Shown here one piece after another: positions 35,847 to 45,476 of a stretch of DNA of 64,000 bases. This DNA is from Vibrio sp. 10N.286.49.B1 (GTDB lineage Bacteria > Pseudomonadota > Gammaproteobacteria > Enterobacterales > Vibrionaceae). The notes under the pieces are model-generated. The model searched no databases, had not been told where the DNA came from, and saw only the letters and a list, made by a program, of their open reading frames with translations. Where the stretch lies: the NCBI RefSeq assembly GCF_002873335.1, contig NZ_MCUW01000010.1, forward strand, positions 198,640 to 262,639, read 5' to 3'. Numbering within the stretch: position 1 is the first letter of the stretch; each line of letters begins with the position of its first letter. Position numbers and translations under genes: made by a program.

Positions 35847-36686
35847 TTATACGATGGAGTTGACGGCTTTAAGACGATCTAAAACGACAGCTTGAACGTG
35901 AGGGATAACCTCTTTCATGATCGCTGGTGGGTAAGCGGAAGCGACATCTTGAGAAATCTTTGCATGGGCTTCTCGCATATAAGTGGTGTGGACAATCGTG
36001 CCGATGTTAATCTTGGCAATACCCATGGTAATCGCTCTTTGAATATCTTCATCGGCGATACCTGTCCCACCATGTAATACCAGTGGATTAGATACGGCAT
36101 TAGCGATCTGTTGTAAGCGGTCAAAATGGATTTTTGGCGTGGTGGGCGTAAAGCCATGAGCGGTACCGATACCAATTGCAACGCTATCCGGTCCCGCTTC
36201 TTCGCATAGAGCAACTACATCAGCGACGGAAGCGAGGTAGTCATCCTCGCTCTTAATGACTACATCTCGGCCCATAATTTTCCCAATCTCAGCTTCAACG
36301 GACACTCCCGCGCTACGAGCGTAATCTACGACTTCTCTTGTCATTTTTATATTGGTTCTAAGATCACTATGAGAGCCATCGATCATTACAGAATCGTAAC
36401 CATCATCAATAGCGCGCTTACATAGATCAACAGAAGTACTATGGTCTAAATGTAAGTAGATTTTTTGATTAGCAATTCGTTCAAAGCCATCCACCATTTT
36501 ACGGCACAAGTAAGTGCCATTTAGCTCTGCAACAGGAGGGTACGTCATCGCCATAAATGGCAGATTGAGTTCGTTTGCAGCTAGTGCAACGGCATGAAGG
36601 TCATAGATATCATTGATATTAAACCCAGCAAGGCATCGTGCTTCTTTACGGTATTGGTTGAGTAGCGCTGTTAAGTTTGTAGACAT
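35847..36686 (-). CDS. Class II ketose-(bis)phosphate aldolase (GatY/KbaY/FbaA-like)
   Basis: 279 residues. The zinc-binding motifs are present: LHLDHS, the GSH in DGSHSD, AHGFT in GIGTAHGFTP, and LHGGTGI. The phosphate-binding NIGT follows in KINIGTIVH. Family members split fructose- or tagatose-bisphosphates, or related ketose-1-phosphates, into dihydroxyacetone phosphate and an aldehyde. It is 28 bp downstream of the isomerase-like gene and two genes after the PfkB kinase, making an isomerise-phosphorylate-cleave pathway likely. The precise sugar is not readable from sequence. Confidence 0.9.
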   Translation of the reverse strand: MSTNLTALLNQYRKEARCLAGFNINDIYDLHAVALAANELNLPFMAMTYPPVAELNGTYLCRKMVDGFERIANQKIYLHLDHSTSVDLCKRAIDDGYDSVMIDGSHSDLRTNIKMTREVVDYARSAGVSVEAEIGKIMGRDVVIKSEDDYLASVADVVALCEEAGPDSVAIGIGTAHGFTPTTPKIHFDRLQQIANAVSNPLVLHGGTGIADEDIQRAITMGIAKINIGTIVHTTYMREAHAKISQDVASAYPPAIMKEVIPHVQAVVLDRLKAVNSIV

Positions 36687-36713
36687 AATTCATTTCCAAT
36701 TTAGTTGGTGCAA

Positions 36714-38228
36714 TTAATAATCAAGTTTCTTTGGCAGACCTCGGCCTGTCGTTGTTGCCGCTGTTGGTTCTAACTCACTGATGCCAGTCCAGTAATTGAA
36801 CTCTCTGAGGTCTTCAAGTAGGTGTCCACGAGCGACAATCCAGTGATGGTCCATACCGTGGTTCATGATGGAACTTGCTACAGATTTAGAGTTAAGTTCT
36901 GTTGGAGTGATTTCGCCGTAACAGCCTCTATAGCGCATTGGTGAATCGACAAGGTTTCCCTCAAATGAGAAAATGGTTGATGCATGAGGATATTGATATT
37001 TGGCAATGGTGACAGGCCCTGTTTCTTGTAGGAATTCGAACAGCATTCCGTAAGATGTTTCTGGATCGTAATTATCCAATATGCTGTGGTTACGTATTTC
37101 AAGCTGACAACCTTCACGCATCAATTTGGTTGATGTACCACCGCAGTGCCACATACCAATTTTATTCTCAGCATGATTAACGAAGGAGAAATCCATTAAT
37201 GTCGGTAGTCCTTGGCCCATAGTGATTTCATTTAAAACCGTCATGGTAAGCAACGCGCCCATGTCCGATTCATCCGCTACTGGGATGCCAAGGTCTTGCA
37301 CCAAAGAGCCGGCACCATCGCCAGATATGCCATAATTATCAAAGAGTTCCGGCCAGTTTTTCAATGCCACACCAATGTAGCCTTCTTTGTTCGCATAGTC
37401 AGCGATAGCCAGGGCGAGCCTAATTGACTTTTTCATCTCATCGCGCTTTACATCGCACTTTGCAACGACTTGCGAGCTTACTAGCTGATCGACTAATGGG
37501 ATCAATACGTCATCACTATATTTGGCCTCTCCATGGAGCCAAATGGTGTGCATGTCGATTCGTTCTATCGATAAACCAAAGTGCTTGGCAATCGACATTT
37601 CGTTGAGTTCACAGTCATAGAAACCGGGCACCCTCATCCCGCCTACCATCAATAATTTGGCATGTTTAAGGCGAGCTTTTGCTGACGTGGTACGAATAAA
37701 GCGGCCTAGTGATTCGTTTAAACTTTCAGCACCAGGCTCTTCAAATATCCATGAATATGGAATTTGCATTGACGAGAGGTTATTAAGTAAGAAATTTTGT
37801 CCGCATAAACGGTTAGCGGTTAGACTTCCACCAGTTGTTTCTGTATGGGACCAACTCAAGATCGGTACATTGTGATCAGCAAGCCAGAGTGCCAATGCCA
37901 AAGCCAAGTCACCTTGTATGTATGATGCTTGATAGACGATAAGCGCCTTCATGCCTCGAGCGTAATAATTTTCTAACAGAGCTAACATCTGCTCTTTAGT
38001 TTGAATTGGCTCCTCTTCTGCAAGCATTGAGTTATGTTGTGAAAAGACGCCAGTAACGTCCGATACTGCTTGTTTATAAGATTCTTTGGCTTTCGCCCAG
38101 TCAAAATGTAGCTCGAAACCAATACCGATAAACCCTACAGGTATATCGCTGCAGGTCGCTTTAGGGGTAATAAGTGATTTCATTTCTTGTTCAAGTATTC
38201 CAGAACGGAGCGGAAAATTAATGGTCAT
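36714..38228 (-). CDS. L-fucose/L-arabinose isomerase-family protein
   Basis: About 504 residues. The fold and C-terminal features fit the FucI/AraA-like sugar isomerase superfamily. Seen: SDMGALLTMTVL near residue 330, FVNHAENKIGMWHCGGTSTKL, and a C-terminal NHGMDHHWIVARGH. A Glu, Asp and His metal set could come from these segments (inferred). Members interconvert aldoses and ketoses, though many in this distant branch are uncharacterised. ATG 38228 is preferred over GTG 38237 because AGGTGA lies 5 bases before it. It follows the kinase by 15 bp and precedes the aldolase, so it most likely makes the ketose that the kinase phosphorylates. Confidence 0.78.
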   Translation of the reverse strand: MTINFPLRSGILEQEMKSLITPKATCSDIPVGFIGIGFELHFDWAKAKESYKQAVSDVTGVFSQHNSMLAEEEPIQTKEQMLALLENYYARGMKALIVYQASYIQGDLALALALWLADHNVPILSWSHTETTGGSLTANRLCGQNFLLNNLSSMQIPYSWIFEEPGAESLNESLGRFIRTTSAKARLKHAKLLMVGGMRVPGFYDCELNEMSIAKHFGLSIERIDMHTIWLHGEAKYSDDVLIPLVDQLVSSQVVAKCDVKRDEMKKSIRLALAIADYANKEGYIGVALKNWPELFDNYGISGDGAGSLVQDLGIPVADESDMGALLTMTVLNEITMGQGLPTLMDFSFVNHAENKIGMWHCGGTSTKLMREGCQLEIRNHSILDNYDPETSYGMLFEFLQETGPVTIAKYQYPHASTIFSFEGNLVDSPMRYRGCYGEITPTELNSKSVASSIMNHGMDHHWIVARGHLLEDLREFNYWTGISELEPTAATTTGRGLPKKLDY

Positions 38229-38243
38229 GGAGTTCACCTGTGA

Positions 38244-39146
38244 TTAATAGTTTTTGATAAACGATTTAACGTCTGAAGGGGATGGGAAATAGGTTCTTCC
38301 ACCAAAATAGGTCGCGACGATAGCGGCAAATGCTGAAGCGAAGATCATTCTTTCCGGTAAGGCGTCGCCTTGAAGTAGGCTGTACGCATAAGCGGCATGA
38401 TAGGCGTCACCGCAACCCGTGGTATCAACCACGGCCACCTCAAAACATGGTTGGTAGTGGATTTCGCCCTGTTGTAGACCCCAGCTACCATTAGCGCCAT
38501 CAGTGACTATTAGAAGTGCATCGGTGAGTTTACTCAGGGTTCGTAGGCAGTTTTCTGGGTCTTGTTCTTTGGATATGAACTGAGCAGCTTCCAGTGGCAG
38601 AATGACGTGGCTGCCAAGCTTGAGCATCGTTTTTAGCTGGGTAAGGTTACCTGCTTCCATATCGATAACAGAGGGAATACCTTTAAGTTTAGCTAACTCC
38701 AACAAGGCGATGTTGCCATCGACGTCATAACCATCGACATACAACAGCTTTGTGTTATCAAGCCATAAAGGGTCGATATCTGCTTTACTAAGAGCACGGT
38801 ATCCATTTGTGGTATAGAAAACCGTTCTTTCACCAGATTTGGCATCGACTTGAACTAGCGCTGTCGCGGGTACCATTGATGGTTCAGACAGCATCAAGCT
38901 GGTATCAACGCCGCATCGCTTTAGTTCATTACGAGCAATGTTACTTTGTGCATTTTCGCCAAGGTAACCTAAAAAGGCAGTACTTAGCCCTAAAGTTGCC
39001 ATACCGCATGCACCGTTGCCAGCAGGTGCTCCCCCTTGAATTATGATGTTGTCGACTTCGTGCTTGTTTCCTTGAGTATACTGCTCAGGCAGTGTCACAA
39101 GCAGGTCGATAACATTTAAACCTGAAACCAAAACATCAAATGTCAT
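38244..39146 (-). CDS. PfkB-family carbohydrate kinase
   Basis: 300 residues of the ribokinase/PfkB fold. The N-terminal GGAPAGNGACGMATLGL motif and the C-terminal PfkB signature DTTGCGDAYHAAYAYSLL are clear; the second Asp in it is the catalytic base. It phosphorylates a sugar hydroxyl using ATP. It is the first gene of the operon kinase-isomerase-aldolase-dehydrogenase-symporter, with GGAG before its ATG. It likely phosphorylates the ketose made by the isomerase to give a ketose-1-phosphate for the class II aldolase. Confidence 0.92.
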   Translation of the reverse strand: MTFDVLVSGLNVIDLLVTLPEQYTQGNKHEVDNIIIQGGAPAGNGACGMATLGLSTAFLGYLGENAQSNIARNELKRCGVDTSLMLSEPSMVPATALVQVDAKSGERTVFYTTNGYRALSKADIDPLWLDNTKLLYVDGYDVDGNIALLELAKLKGIPSVIDMEAGNLTQLKTMLKLGSHVILPLEAAQFISKEQDPENCLRTLSKLTDALLIVTDGANGSWGLQQGEIHYQPCFEVAVVDTTGCGDAYHAAYAYSLLQGDALPERMIFASAFAAIVATYFGGRTYFPSPSDVKSFIKNY

Positions 39147-39679
39147 TTGATTGCTCCATTAATAAGAGTGTTTGCTATTGGTATCAGACTACGAGTTATT
39201 TATGTGATGGGCTAAATACTCAATTTGATTTGGTGTGTACTATTTTTCCCTTTATGGTGTTTTATTGGTTTTAATTTCGGAAATTTAGAACTTGATCATG
39301 GTTTTTAAATCGCTACAAGTACCGTTTTTGATTTGCACATTCTTCCTTTATCCATAAAGCTCATTTACATGATGAGAGGTTTATATCAACGATGCAGTTA
39401 ATGTGGGGCGAAACTTTGTATCAATTCAAATGAATTGATTGGGGCCGTTATTTTAAGAATGGGTATTTTGAATTGCCGAAAAAATCAGTAGGGCTTGTTG
39501 AATTGGACACCATAAAGTGCCACGAAGCCGCCCAAAAAGGAGGGGGGGGATATGCACGGCTTATATAATGCACAAGCGTGCGGTTAAGTTTGTTATTCAC
39601 CCTAACCGCAGCCATGTTTTTGTTAACAGCAGTGGAACATATTGCTGTTGTTATAAAGGTTAACGTCAGAACTATTTTT
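39147..39679. other. 533-bp promoter-containing gap
   Basis: The gap between the GH50 copy A stop and the kinase start has no gene. It holds a run of eight G at 39542-39549 and two hairpins (TGCGGTTA...TAACCGCA near 39580-39610, and AACAGCA...TGCTGTT at 39625-39649) that may end the GH50 transcript. The sugar operon promoter should be at its right end. Confidence 0.5.
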
Positions 39680-41962
39680 CTATTTTAAGTCTCCATAACG
39701 ACTTTCATACAGCGAAGCATGAAACACTTTAGCGGCGTCAACCAAGTCTTGGTATGGTGTATCAGTGACCGTCACAAAACCGTTATTGTAGTTTTCGCCA
39801 TCCCAAGCACGTCCAGTGACAGGGGAGTCCAAGTATTGGAACCAGTGCGCTCCAACAAAATAGGGGTTATCGACAACACTTTGCATGTAATGCTTGAACA
39901 TATCACCGCGCCATTTTTGGGATTCGCCACTGATTGGTCCTGGATGGAACATGCCACTATCCATCGCTCCAAAGGCAAATTCACCAATAAAGCTTGGTTT
40001 ATCCAGTTCTTCTAGTCGACTCCAGTCTCCTTTTGACTGAAGATCATAGGCATATAGGTTATAAGACATGACATCTACATACGGTGCTGCTGCTTTTGTT
40101 GCTTCTGGTGTTACACCCCAATCCGCAAAGCGAGAGCCAAGATAAAGATGATTGGGTAATTCTTGCTTTACTTCTTCACTAACAATCTTGAAGAACTCGT
40201 TGGCGTGTAACGTTAAGAACATGGAAAAATCAGCTTTAAGCGCATCCGTGTATTCACCAGAGAATTGGTAGCCGTCTGAGAGGTCATCCCATGATGCGAG
40301 TTTCTCACCCCACGCAGTATTGAGAGCACTAATGTCACCATATTCACGTTTCAACGCGTCGACATAGGCGGATTTTGCGAAGCTATTTTTTGCGTCTAAA
40401 CGCAAGGCTCCGATGGCAAGAGAGTAGTGATTTGCATCAAGTTGCATGTTGCCCCATGTGAGCTCATTATCAACAAAAATACCAATACACCAAGGGGAAT
40501 CAACGACATCTTGAGCCACACCTTTCGCCATTGTTTTTACTGAGTTTCTAAACTCTGGATCAAATGGGTCGTGCATGGCCCCCCAATAGTCGTTACCCGT
40601 TTTTATTGTTTGGTGATTGCCTACGATCCAACCATGGGCAGTGTAGGGGACTTTCGTATTGCTGTAGTATCCGGTATCAGACCAGTTTCCTAATGAAGTA
40701 AAGCCCCAATCCATCATTCGAGATAATACAACCTCTCGCCAACTCGCCAGTGCTTCATTAAAGGATTCAGGGGCGAATTTACGTTGTAAGTTTGCGCCGT
40801 AGAATGAGAAAACTTCGCCGTGATCAAGAGGGCCATCATGGATCATTTTGCTGTATTGATAAGACTGGGCTAAGGAATCATTGTAGTCGGGTAGCCAACT
40901 GAACATATTGCGTCGCAAATCAGAAAGCTCAGTCTTCTCACCTTTTTGGTCTAGATACGGAACATCAGAAATTTCACTTGGCCGGTAGTTAGCCGTATCT
41001 GGTTTGTCAATTTTGGTAAAGCCAACGCCCGTTGTCGTATACGTATCATCTAACCTAATGTTGTCGAGACCTGTTGCAAAATAAAGGTAGCCTTCAGGAT
41101 CAACAAGTTCCCATTTACCTTTCACTTTTTCAGTGCGAAAGTAACCCGTCGCATTGAGTTTCGGACCTTCCTTCCATCCGCCAAATTTTGATCTGTCTGG
41201 CATTAAGCTGGCACTTTTTACGAGGTTGATGTCTTTCTTTGCTTGTTGTGCAAGTTGCTTGTCATCGGTAACTTTTTCATGCCAATTTTCTTCTTTGTAT
41301 TGGCCATATTGGTCAATCAGATTTTCAAAACGAGTGGAGTCAGCGGCGAGGTTAGGCAGTAAAGACACCGCCGATATTTCTAACGTTGCTTCGTTTTGTG
41401 GGTTCATTTGAAACAGTTGAATACTGACAATGTTACTGGTGTCTAGCTCATCCGCTCCCCAGCCGAACCCCATTTGCTGTGCCTGATACGCTTTTCTTGG
41501 AGGCAACCCTCTCATACCCGCATCAAATGTTTGGTCTAAATTTTTCAGGGTAAAATAATATGTCCCTTCATCATTGGGTGATAGTTGTACGTACCCTGTA
41601 CGACTGTGTTTGACGCCGTCTGCTTTACCACCCAGCTTGACATCTACTTCATCATCCACCCGCACATAGAGCTGGATGGGGGTATCACCGGTATATTTGA
41701 GATCGAAGCCTAGAGGGATGTCTTCGTATTGACTCCAGTCCCAGGTCTCATTTGGAGCGAAAACCTTTAGTCCTGGCCATTTTGAATTGGCTTCGCTTTC
41801 GCTTATGGCATCAAACTCAACAGTGAGAGTGTTTTCTTTTTTTCCAAAGGTGACATGGCTTGGTTGCATCTTTTCCATGATTTCGTTGGACGTAAGATCA
41901 AGTTCTTCCGCCGTGTTCAAGGTGTTTTGGTTGGTCCAGTATGATATTGGATTAAAGTTCAA
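39680..41962 (-). CDS. GH50 beta-agarase, copy A
   Basis: About 760 residues. An N-terminal beta-sandwich (about 30-215) precedes a GH50 barrel. Catalytic segments: acid/base Glu in GIFVDNELTWGNM and nucleophile Glu in FIGEFAFGAMDSG, then HWFQYLDSPVTGRAWDGENYN. GH50 enzymes are mostly exo-beta-agarases that release neoagarobiose. No signal peptide is seen. The start is unusual: no ATG opens the reading frame before the conserved part. TTG at 41962 is used here; ATG 41878 is another choice. An out-of-frame ATG at 41996 would join if one T were missing from a T5 run near 41967. It is divergent from GH50 copy B, from which it differs by many substitutions. Confidence 0.9.
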   Translation of the reverse strand: MNFNPISYWTNQNTLNTAEELDLTSNEIMEKMQPSHVTFGKKENTLTVEFDAISESEANSKWPGLKVFAPNETWDWSQYEDIPLGFDLKYTGDTPIQLYVRVDDEVDVKLGGKADGVKHSRTGYVQLSPNDEGTYYFTLKNLDQTFDAGMRGLPPRKAYQAQQMGFGWGADELDTSNIVSIQLFQMNPQNEATLEISAVSLLPNLAADSTRFENLIDQYGQYKEENWHEKVTDDKQLAQQAKKDINLVKSASLMPDRSKFGGWKEGPKLNATGYFRTEKVKGKWELVDPEGYLYFATGLDNIRLDDTYTTTGVGFTKIDKPDTANYRPSEISDVPYLDQKGEKTELSDLRRNMFSWLPDYNDSLAQSYQYSKMIHDGPLDHGEVFSFYGANLQRKFAPESFNEALASWREVVLSRMMDWGFTSLGNWSDTGYYSNTKVPYTAHGWIVGNHQTIKTGNDYWGAMHDPFDPEFRNSVKTMAKGVAQDVVDSPWCIGIFVDNELTWGNMQLDANHYSLAIGALRLDAKNSFAKSAYVDALKREYGDISALNTAWGEKLASWDDLSDGYQFSGEYTDALKADFSMFLTLHANEFFKIVSEEVKQELPNHLYLGSRFADWGVTPEATKAAAPYVDVMSYNLYAYDLQSKGDWSRLEELDKPSFIGEFAFGAMDSGMFHPGPISGESQKWRGDMFKHYMQSVVDNPYFVGAHWFQYLDSPVTGRAWDGENYNNGFVTVTDTPYQDLVDAAKVFHASLYESRYGDLK

Positions 41963-42173
41963 CCAAAAAGTTTGTAGGTGAACCTATTTCACTCATTGAA
42001 TTGTGACTGCAGCGACTGAAAGTGGTGAGATTTGAAAAAGATATTTGATTTAGCCCTTACAAACGGCATATTTACGTGTTTGTTCATTACATTTTGGTCG
42101 CGTTGATACCATGTGTAGGTTAAGTTGTTTTGATTATTTAAAAATAAAATGGCTTTTGCGATGCGGATCAAGG

Positions 42174-42203
42174 ATTGGTTTGTTATGTTGAGTTAGATTG
42201 GTT
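42174..42203 (+). promoter_or_regulatory. ATTGGTT direct repeats upstream of GH50 copy B
   Basis: Two ATTGGTT copies start at 42174 and 42197 (23 bp apart), 63-92 bp before the GH50 copy B start. The second, ATTGGTTGAC, matches the arm found upstream of the GH16 gene at 52359. This is a weaker variant of the 21-bp element. Confidence 0.4.
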
Positions 42204-42265
42204 GACAAATTTATTAAGTGCAGTGTGCTTGTCTTGGTACTGCCAGTTTTGAGGTAATTATCAAT

Positions 42266-44527
42266 ATGTCAGTATCAGCTAATGACGCCGTGACGTTTTC
42301 TGAACATGATACATCAATTTCGCTATTTGACTTCACTGAAGCAAATATTCCAAGCCAATTTTCGTTTGAAAACATTGAGGCGCATATTGTATCAAGCGGT
42401 GAAGGCATTACTGCTGGAAAACATGCGTTAAAAATTCATACCCACAGTAAAGAGAACTTTTATACGTCGATTGTCCTTGAGCCAAGCGACGGCGAAGTAT
42501 GGGATTGGAGTTTGTTGCCAGCGTTTAGTTTTGCTTTTGATGCTACCAATATCGGTCAACGTTCAACACAGCTTTTTATCAATTTGTTTGATCATAAAGG
42601 GCAGATGCATAGCCGTTGTGCCACAATTCCATCTCAAACAGATGATACCTACTTAGTTGAATTAAAAGGGGAGTTTCTAAAAGGAAAAACTAACTTTGAT
42701 TCTGGCTTACGTTCTAATCCGGCATCGTTTGATACTCCGTTTACTTACGCCACATGGATGTGGGGATTAATGAATGTGGATTTGACGAGTATCGTAAAAA
42801 TTGAACTGAGCATCCATGGCACTTTGATTGATCACGATCTAGTCTTTGACAATTTCCGATTGATGTTAAACCCAGAGCCAAACCCAACCTTTTTAGAAGG
42901 TGTGATCGACCAGTATGGTCAAAACCGTGATGCGTTTTATTCTGAAAAAGTAACGTCTGATGAAGATTTACTCGCGCGTACGAGTCGTGAATTGCAACTG
43001 CTTAAAGAAGGTGCGATGCCGGATAGAGGTAAATTTGGCGGATACATCGATGGTAAACGTCTGGAAGCAACCGGATTTTTTAGAACGGAGAAAATTGATG
43101 GTAAATGGTCGCTCGTTGATCCGGAAGGTTACCCCTATTTTGCAACGGGCATTGATATCATTCGCTTAGCTAATGCCTATACTATTACAGGGGTTGATTA
43201 CGACCATAATAAAGTGGAATCTCGTACCTCCGATGATGTCACACCAGAAGATTCCAAAGAGAAAGTCACCGTACCGTTTGCCGCCAAAGAAAGTGCGCAT
43301 GTTGCCAACAAAGCAAGGCGTGACATATTCCAATGGTTACCAAGTTATGAAGAACCTCTTGGTGACCATTATGCTTACATGCGTGAGTTGTTTGAAGGGC
43401 CTGTCGAACGTGGCGAAACGTTCAGCTTTTATGCGGCCAACTTACAGCGTAAGTATGGTCTAGACTACTTAGAGAAATGGCGTGAAGTCACACTCGATCG
43501 AATGTTGAACTGGGGTTTTACGTCTCTGGGCAACTGGACCAATCCAGAGTTCTACAGCAACGAGAAAATCCCCTTTTTTGCGAATGGTTGGATTATTGGC
43601 GACTTTAAAACCGTGAGTAGCGGTGATGACTTCTGGGCCGCACTACCTGATCCATTTGATCCGGTCTTTAGAGAGCGCGCTCGCGCTACAGTGACGCAAG
43701 TACGTGAAGAGATCAAAGAGACGCCATGGTGTGTTGGCATCTTTATAGACAATGAAAAAAGTTGGGGCCGAATGGGTACCATCGAGGGTCACCACGGTAT
43801 TGCAATTCATACCTTAGGCCGTGATATGGCGGACTGCCCAACCAAGTTAGTATTTGTTGACGCACTGAGAGCGAAATACACCACGATAGACGCATTAAAT
43901 GCCCGTTGGGGTACCAGTATTGCTTCATGGGACACGCTGGGAGCAGGCGTTAAAGGGCTAGATCATAACGAAGCGCAACTAGAAGACTATGGTATGTTGC
44001 TTGAAGTGTTTGCTTCCGAGTATTTCCGCGTTGTAAATGAAGAATTAAAAGCACAATTGCCAAATCATTTGTATCTTGGTGTGCGATTCGCAGACTGGGG
44101 AATGACACCAGACGTGGTACGTGCAGCGGCGAAACATTGTGACGTTATTAGTTATAACTATTACAAAGAAGGACTGCATCCTGAACCATGGAAATTCTTG
44201 CCAGAGATTGATATGCCAAGCATCATTGGTGAATATCATATCGGCTCAAAAGATGTCGGTTTTTATCATCCGGGGTTAGTCTGCGCGGCAAACCAACAAG
44301 AACGTAGCGAAATGTATGAGAGTTATATGCATACCGTTATCGATAATCCATATTTCGTTGGGGCACATTGGTTCCAATATATCGACTCTCCTATTGCGGG
44401 TCGCTCGTTTGACGGCGAGAACTACAACGTTGGTTTCGTGTCTACCGCGGATGTTCCTTATGAGCCAATGGTTGAAGCTGCCCAAAGACTGCATAGCCAG
44501 ATGTACAAGCGCCGTTATCAAAAATAA
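42266..44527 (+). CDS. GH50 beta-agarase, copy B
   Basis: 753 residues, paralogous to copy A over its whole length. An N-terminal beta-sandwich is followed by a GH50 barrel with the acid/base Glu in VGIFIDNEKSWGRM and the nucleophile Glu in SIIGEYHIGSKDVG, then HWFQYIDSPIAGRSFDGENYN. No signal peptide is seen, suggesting cytoplasmic action on imported neoagaro-oligosaccharides. ATG 42266 is chosen because GAGGTAAT precedes it; an upstream in-frame ATG at 42218 would add a non-conserved leader. It is head-to-head with copy A and upstream of the small secreted and FG-GAP proteins. Confidence 0.92.
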   Translation: MSVSANDAVTFSEHDTSISLFDFTEANIPSQFSFENIEAHIVSSGEGITAGKHALKIHTHSKENFYTSIVLEPSDGEVWDWSLLPAFSFAFDATNIGQRSTQLFINLFDHKGQMHSRCATIPSQTDDTYLVELKGEFLKGKTNFDSGLRSNPASFDTPFTYATWMWGLMNVDLTSIVKIELSIHGTLIDHDLVFDNFRLMLNPEPNPTFLEGVIDQYGQNRDAFYSEKVTSDEDLLARTSRELQLLKEGAMPDRGKFGGYIDGKRLEATGFFRTEKIDGKWSLVDPEGYPYFATGIDIIRLANAYTITGVDYDHNKVESRTSDDVTPEDSKEKVTVPFAAKESAHVANKARRDIFQWLPSYEEPLGDHYAYMRELFEGPVERGETFSFYAANLQRKYGLDYLEKWREVTLDRMLNWGFTSLGNWTNPEFYSNEKIPFFANGWIIGDFKTVSSGDDFWAALPDPFDPVFRERARATVTQVREEIKETPWCVGIFIDNEKSWGRMGTIEGHHGIAIHTLGRDMADCPTKLVFVDALRAKYTTIDALNARWGTSIASWDTLGAGVKGLDHNEAQLEDYGMLLEVFASEYFRVVNEELKAQLPNHLYLGVRFADWGMTPDVVRAAAKHCDVISYNYYKEGLHPEPWKFLPEIDMPSIIGEYHIGSKDVGFYHPGLVCAANQQERSEMYESYMHTVIDNPYFVGAHWFQYIDSPIAGRSFDGENYNVGFVSTADVPYEPMVEAAQRLHSQMYKRRYQK

Positions 44528-44547
44528 AGATTGTTTCAGTTAATCAC

Positions 44548-44575
44548 AAGGGCTGATATTCATTTATCAGCCCTT
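44548..44575 (+). terminator. Terminator-like hairpin after GH50 copy B
   Basis: An 11-bp perfect stem AAGGGCTGATA/TATCAGCCCTT with a 6-nt loop, 20 bp past the stop; no T run follows, so some read-through to the next gene is likely. Confidence 0.6.
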
Positions 44576-44591
44576 AACTCGGAGAGAGGCC

Positions 44592-45080
44592 ATGGCATTT
44601 TATAGAAAAATTGTCGTTTTGTTATTAATCAATACAATGCTTTCACCGTCATTGTTTGCCTGTGCATTTCATGATCTTGCCACTGACAACCTCACTGAAG
44701 AATTGTCTTATACCGTTGGCCATTACATTAAAGTCGGACGCACTCAAGGAAAGATTGAAGAACCAAGCAATGACAGTATGGCCATGTACTTGTTTTTGAA
44801 CTCATTACATAAAAAGTCCGCCGAACTAGCCATTTTTCATTTTCGACAGCCTATCGACGGTCACATGTCGACCATTGATGTGACGAGTAAGCCTACATTT
44901 ATTGAATACAACCCGGAGCGTACATTGCCAATGTTAATCACAGAAATGGACATATTATGGGGGTTAGCGCAGGGACGATTTACTTGGCAGTGGGTGAAAT
45001 CTGAAGGTTTGGCGACGATTAATGGTACAACTAAACAGCGGTCAAAATTAGATAAGATATTGAGTGAAACGTACAGTTAG
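44592..45080 (+). CDS. Small secreted hypothetical protein in the agar region
   Basis: 162 residues with an N-terminal signal peptide (about 1-23, ending before Cys/Ala in LFACAFHD). A lipobox is not clear. The mature part has a beta-rich middle and a C-terminal segment with MDILWGLAQGRFTWQWVKSEG, which by eye resembles the lipid-binding tail of SCP2-like folds; I am not confident of this. GGAGAG precedes the ATG. It lies between GH50 copy B and the FG-GAP protein on the same strand. Its function is unknown, and its position makes a periplasmic role in agar use plausible. Confidence 0.65.
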   Translation: MAFYRKIVVLLLINTMLSPSLFACAFHDLATDNLTEELSYTVGHYIKVGRTQGKIEEPSNDSMAMYLFLNSLHKKSAELAIFHFRQPIDGHMSTIDVTSKPTFIEYNPERTLPMLITEMDILWGLAQGRFTWQWVKSEGLATINGTTKQRSKLDKILSETYS

Positions 45081-45274
45081 TTAATGATTATTTTGGTGGT
45101 ATTACGTTGTCAATAATACGTGGCTTGGCAATGATGATTGATATTTAGTTTATTATCGTATTATATAACGCACTATATCTCCGTTATAAGTTTTATATCG
45201 ATTGGCTGATACTATGCGTCTTATATAATTTTTAACGTTAGCAGTATGATTTAATTATTAATTATTTTCCGGTT

Positions 45275-45415
45275 ATGGAAGATATATCAATCACTCACGT
45301 TAATTACCAAATACTTGAGTTGATTGTATTTTTTGGGTTCACGATGCTCACCGTGACACTGTTTATAATTATTAATAATTGTATTTTGGCCAGAAGTATC
45401 AATGTAAATTCATAG
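45275..45415 (+). CDS. Possible 46-residue single-pass membrane peptide
   Basis: An open frame of 46 residues with one strongly hydrophobic segment (LELIVFFGFTMLTVTLFIII) and no convincing ribosome binding site. It lies in the 396-bp gap before the FG-GAP gene. The gap is AT-rich, so the frame may be chance. No other feature is clear in the gap. Confidence 0.25.
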   Translation: MEDISITHVNYQILELIVFFGFTMLTVTLFIIINNCILARSINVNS

Positions 45416-45476
45416 CCTGTATTTATGATATATAGGGTAAATAATGTGAAATAATTATTAGCATTAGGGAAGAACG

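Noticed and set aside
41500..41510. GGCAACCC inside GH50 copy A as another agar-region element
   Set aside because: It is in coding sequence, lacks the flanking AA and has no ATTGGTT arm 11 bases away.
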